A stretch of 64,000 bases of DNA, taken from contig JALQPE010000301.1 of the NCBI GenBank assembly GCA_030407315.1, forward strand, positions 1-64,000, read 5' to 3'. Within the stretch, counting starts at the first letter, position 1. Each line of letters starts with the position of its first letter. This DNA is from Asparagopsis taxiformis. Taxonomy: Eukaryota; Rhodophyta; Florideophyceae; Bonnemaisoniales; Bonnemaisoniaceae. The position numbers and the translations under genes were made by a program. Below, in pieces: positions 62,210 through 64,000 of the stretch. The notes under the pieces were generated by a model. It had not been told where the DNA came from and made no database searches. It saw only the letters and a list, made by a program, of their open reading frames with translations.

Positions 62210-63436
62210 TTACTCTGAAGATATCAAAGTGATCGTTGGATTCAAAGGAGTACCAAGGAAGGCCAACTTTCTGAGACGATTTGTGAAAATTACCGTTTGA
62301 ATTGCTTGTTTCCAGCGACGTTTTGGAAGAGAGTAATCCTCCTGATTTCCTCCCTTCCTCAAGGCTGCAGTCAGAAACCCCTTATTCCTCACATGATTTG
62401 GCCTCCATCCTTTGAAAATAGTATTACATCTAATTCTTTTTGCTAAGTTCATCGATAGAGGAGCCTTCCTTATCCATAAGCTTTCCAAACCACAATTGTG
62501 CGAAGTAGAGAACAATTCTTCTACATTCCCTCCACAATTTTTTGCATCGATCATATGATTTCTAATCCATTTGTGCTCCAAGCAAGCACGAGCTGAAAGC
62601 CTTTTTGTGGGGTCCACGTACATTAAAGATCTGAGGAAAGATATCAGAAGGGGAGAAGCACTTCGCAAAAGATTCTTAATTCGTGGGAGATTGTTCCAAT
62701 CCGAAGGAATATCATCAGGATCGAATAATATATGTAGATCTTCAAAAGGTATGTTACCAGTCATAATGACGAATGCAGTCACTCCAATTGACCAGACGTC
62801 GACCTTTTCATCATATATGTTGCCACTCAGAAGCTCAGGTGCTGCAAACGCAGGCGTTCCAACTTTCTCATCCATAGTCATTCCTGACAAACTTTTTTTT
62901 CCAAAGAAGCTCGCCGATAGACCAAAGTCTGCAAGTGCGAAAACAGGCTCTGATATCGATCCTCCAACTAGCACATTATCAGGCTTGATGTCCCTGTGAA
63001 CTACTCCAATTTCATGCAAGTATACAACAGCCTCCAATATCTTTCTAATGACAAAACTGCAATCTCGTTCAGTGAGAGGAATGAGGGCTATATGTTTCTG
63101 CGCAATCAAGCTCCCTATACTTCCAAATCCCATGTATTTCATCACAAAGTACACATTCTGATCGTCTGCATAAATTTCTTTAGTTCCAACGATATTTGGA
63201 TGGTCGATATATGAAGAAATCTTTATTTCCCCCTTGAGCATCTCATTTTTCCGTCTCTCAGAGCTTCTCTGAACAACTTTGATAGCCGAAACTTCACCTG
63301 TTACTTTATGGATAGCCTTGTAGACTGAACCATATGTTCCTTGACCAATCAGTCTCTCAAAGTTATATTGGTCCTGAAATTTAATGTAAGGGTGGATAGA
63401 CGGTTCTTCCGTAAACAATGAAGCTAGATTCAGCAT
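62210..63436 (-). CDS. Serine/threonine protein kinase, catalytically complete
   Basis: 408 residues; kinase domain at about 25-295 with GQGTYGSV, Lys53 in AIKV, helix-C Glu70, HRDIKPDN (147-154), DFG (170-172) and GTPAFAAPE. All catalytic residues are present, and KPDN after HRD marks a Ser/Thr kinase. The domain resembles CAMK-group kinases. The C-terminal 110 residues are rich in Lys, Arg and Asn and unassigned. It is the paralogue of the neighbouring pseudokinase, in the same orientation and upstream of it. A regulatory pair is possible but not shown. Confidence 0.85.
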   Translation of the reverse strand: MLNLASLFTEEPSIHPYIKFQDQYNFERLIGQGTYGSVYKAIHKVTGEVSAIKVVQRSSERRKNEMLKGEIKISSYIDHPNIVGTKEIYADDQNVYFVMKYMGFGSIGSLIAQKHIALIPLTERDCSFVIRKILEAVVYLHEIGVVHRDIKPDNVLVGGSISEPVFALADFGLSASFFGKKSLSGMTMDEKVGTPAFAAPELLSGNIYDEKVDVWSIGVTAFVIMTGNIPFEDLHILFDPDDIPSDWNNLPRIKNLLRSASPLLISFLRSLMYVDPTKRLSARACLEHKWIRNHMIDAKNCGGNVEELFSTSHNCGLESLWIRKAPLSMNLAKRIRCNTIFKGWRPNHVRNKGFLTAALRKGGNQEDYSLPKRRWKQAIQTVIFTNRLRKLAFLGTPLNPTITLISSE

Positions 63437-63769
63437 TTCGGAATTGCTGTGCTTGAGAAGTTCTCAAAACACGTTTTGGGAAAGGACACTCCACGTTCAG
63501 CCGGGATATCTCACCCGAGAGATAACAAATTTATCGGGCAAAGCTTAATATACGAATACTTGTGATCAAGCTGTTTCAATTTCCTACAGTGGAAACCTTT
63601 CACTCTGTACAAACTCAAGAGGATGAAATTCGCATATGCTAAGAGTGGAGCATGGGAAACAGAATTCAAGTGTTTCTTCAACCGGTCTCATTCTGAGGAC
63701 GCGTTCAAGTGATGTACAAATACAATTAAACAGAAGTAAATTAGAATAGCTATCCCTTTACAGTCGGAG
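63437..63769. other. Intergenic upstream of kinase gene
   Basis: About 330 bp with the presumed promoter of the kinase gene. No other feature. Confidence 0.35.
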
Positions 63770-64000
63770 TTAGTCAATTTGAAGATTAATTTTCTTTGTC
63801 GAATCTGAAATTATTTCAATACTGGTGATGAAGAGCTGATTCTCATAGACTATTTCTGTATTACTTTTTCTCCTTCTAGGCGTCATTTCAGGTTCATCCC
63901 AAATATTCACGACAAGAGGAACGAGATGAACAGATTCAATTTCGAAATGAGCTATCCATCCAAACAAAAGGTTAAGAATAATTTGCAGTAGCTGCATAAC
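63770..64000 (-). CDS. Possible 3' end of a gene cut by the window edge
   Basis: An open minus-strand frame of at least 75 codons reaches the end of the window and ends TAA at 63770-63772. It has a hydrophobic start, a basic patch PRRRKS and an acidic/Ile-rich end. No domain recognised. It could be the tail of another gene or chance; more sequence to the right is needed to tell. Confidence 0.25.
   Translation of the reverse strand, partial: VMQLLQIILNLLFGWIAHFEIESVHLVPLVVNIWDEPEMTPRRRKSNTEIVYENQLFITSIEIISDSTKKINLQID

Overview
The window looks like nuclear DNA of a red alga, probably a florideophyte. I infer this from dense, almost intronless genes (only one intron is evident), a nucleus-encoded plastid ribosomal protein uL15 with a transit-like leader beside cytosolic eL28, a type II membrane sulfotransferase, and a Ty1/copia-type retrotransposon. 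The species is not established from the sequence.

Layout. (1) 1-3.1 kb: no gene; a foldback element with 86-bp perfect terminal inverted repeats lies at 1656-2472. (2) 3.1-33.4 kb: a packed block of mostly conserved genes. In order they are a DUF676-type lipase broken by one in-frame TGA, a large CAMK-like kinase, a Golgi-type sulfotransferase, TRAP-beta (split by an 86-nt GT-AG intron), an RBM26/27-like RNA-binding protein, Tim8, a putative Golgi glycosyltransferase, a ferlin-like 2327-residue C2 protein, a type II membrane protein with a methyltransferase-like region, a coiled-coil protein, a double-PWWP SET-domain histone methyltransferase, eL28, plastid uL15, the ESCRT-III subunit VPS20/CHMP6 and a CtlX-like amidinotransferase-fold enzyme. 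(3) 33.7-50.7 kb: an array of six paralogous three-pass membrane proteins that I cannot assign to any known family, spaced by 1.3-2.5 kb of AT-richer DNA. A 435-bp miniature LTR-type element (TRIM-like, 77-bp terminal repeats, TTTAT target duplication, tRNA-like segment) sits inside it. (4) 52.4-59.1 kb: a copia element with 481-bp LTRs, an extra zinc-finger ORF before gag, a likely -1 frameshift at the gag stop, and two further frame breaks in pol. (5) 59.7-63.4 kb: two related kinases, one with intact catalytic residues and one with HRN in place of HRD (a predicted pseudokinase).

The first half is housekeeping: secretory translocation, endosomal sorting, ribosomes, chromatin, mitochondrial import and Golgi carbohydrate modification. 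The second half is lineage-specific and repeat-bearing. The six-gene receptor-like array followed by the kinase/pseudokinase pair is the best candidate for an undescribed system, but a functional link between them is only inferred from proximity.
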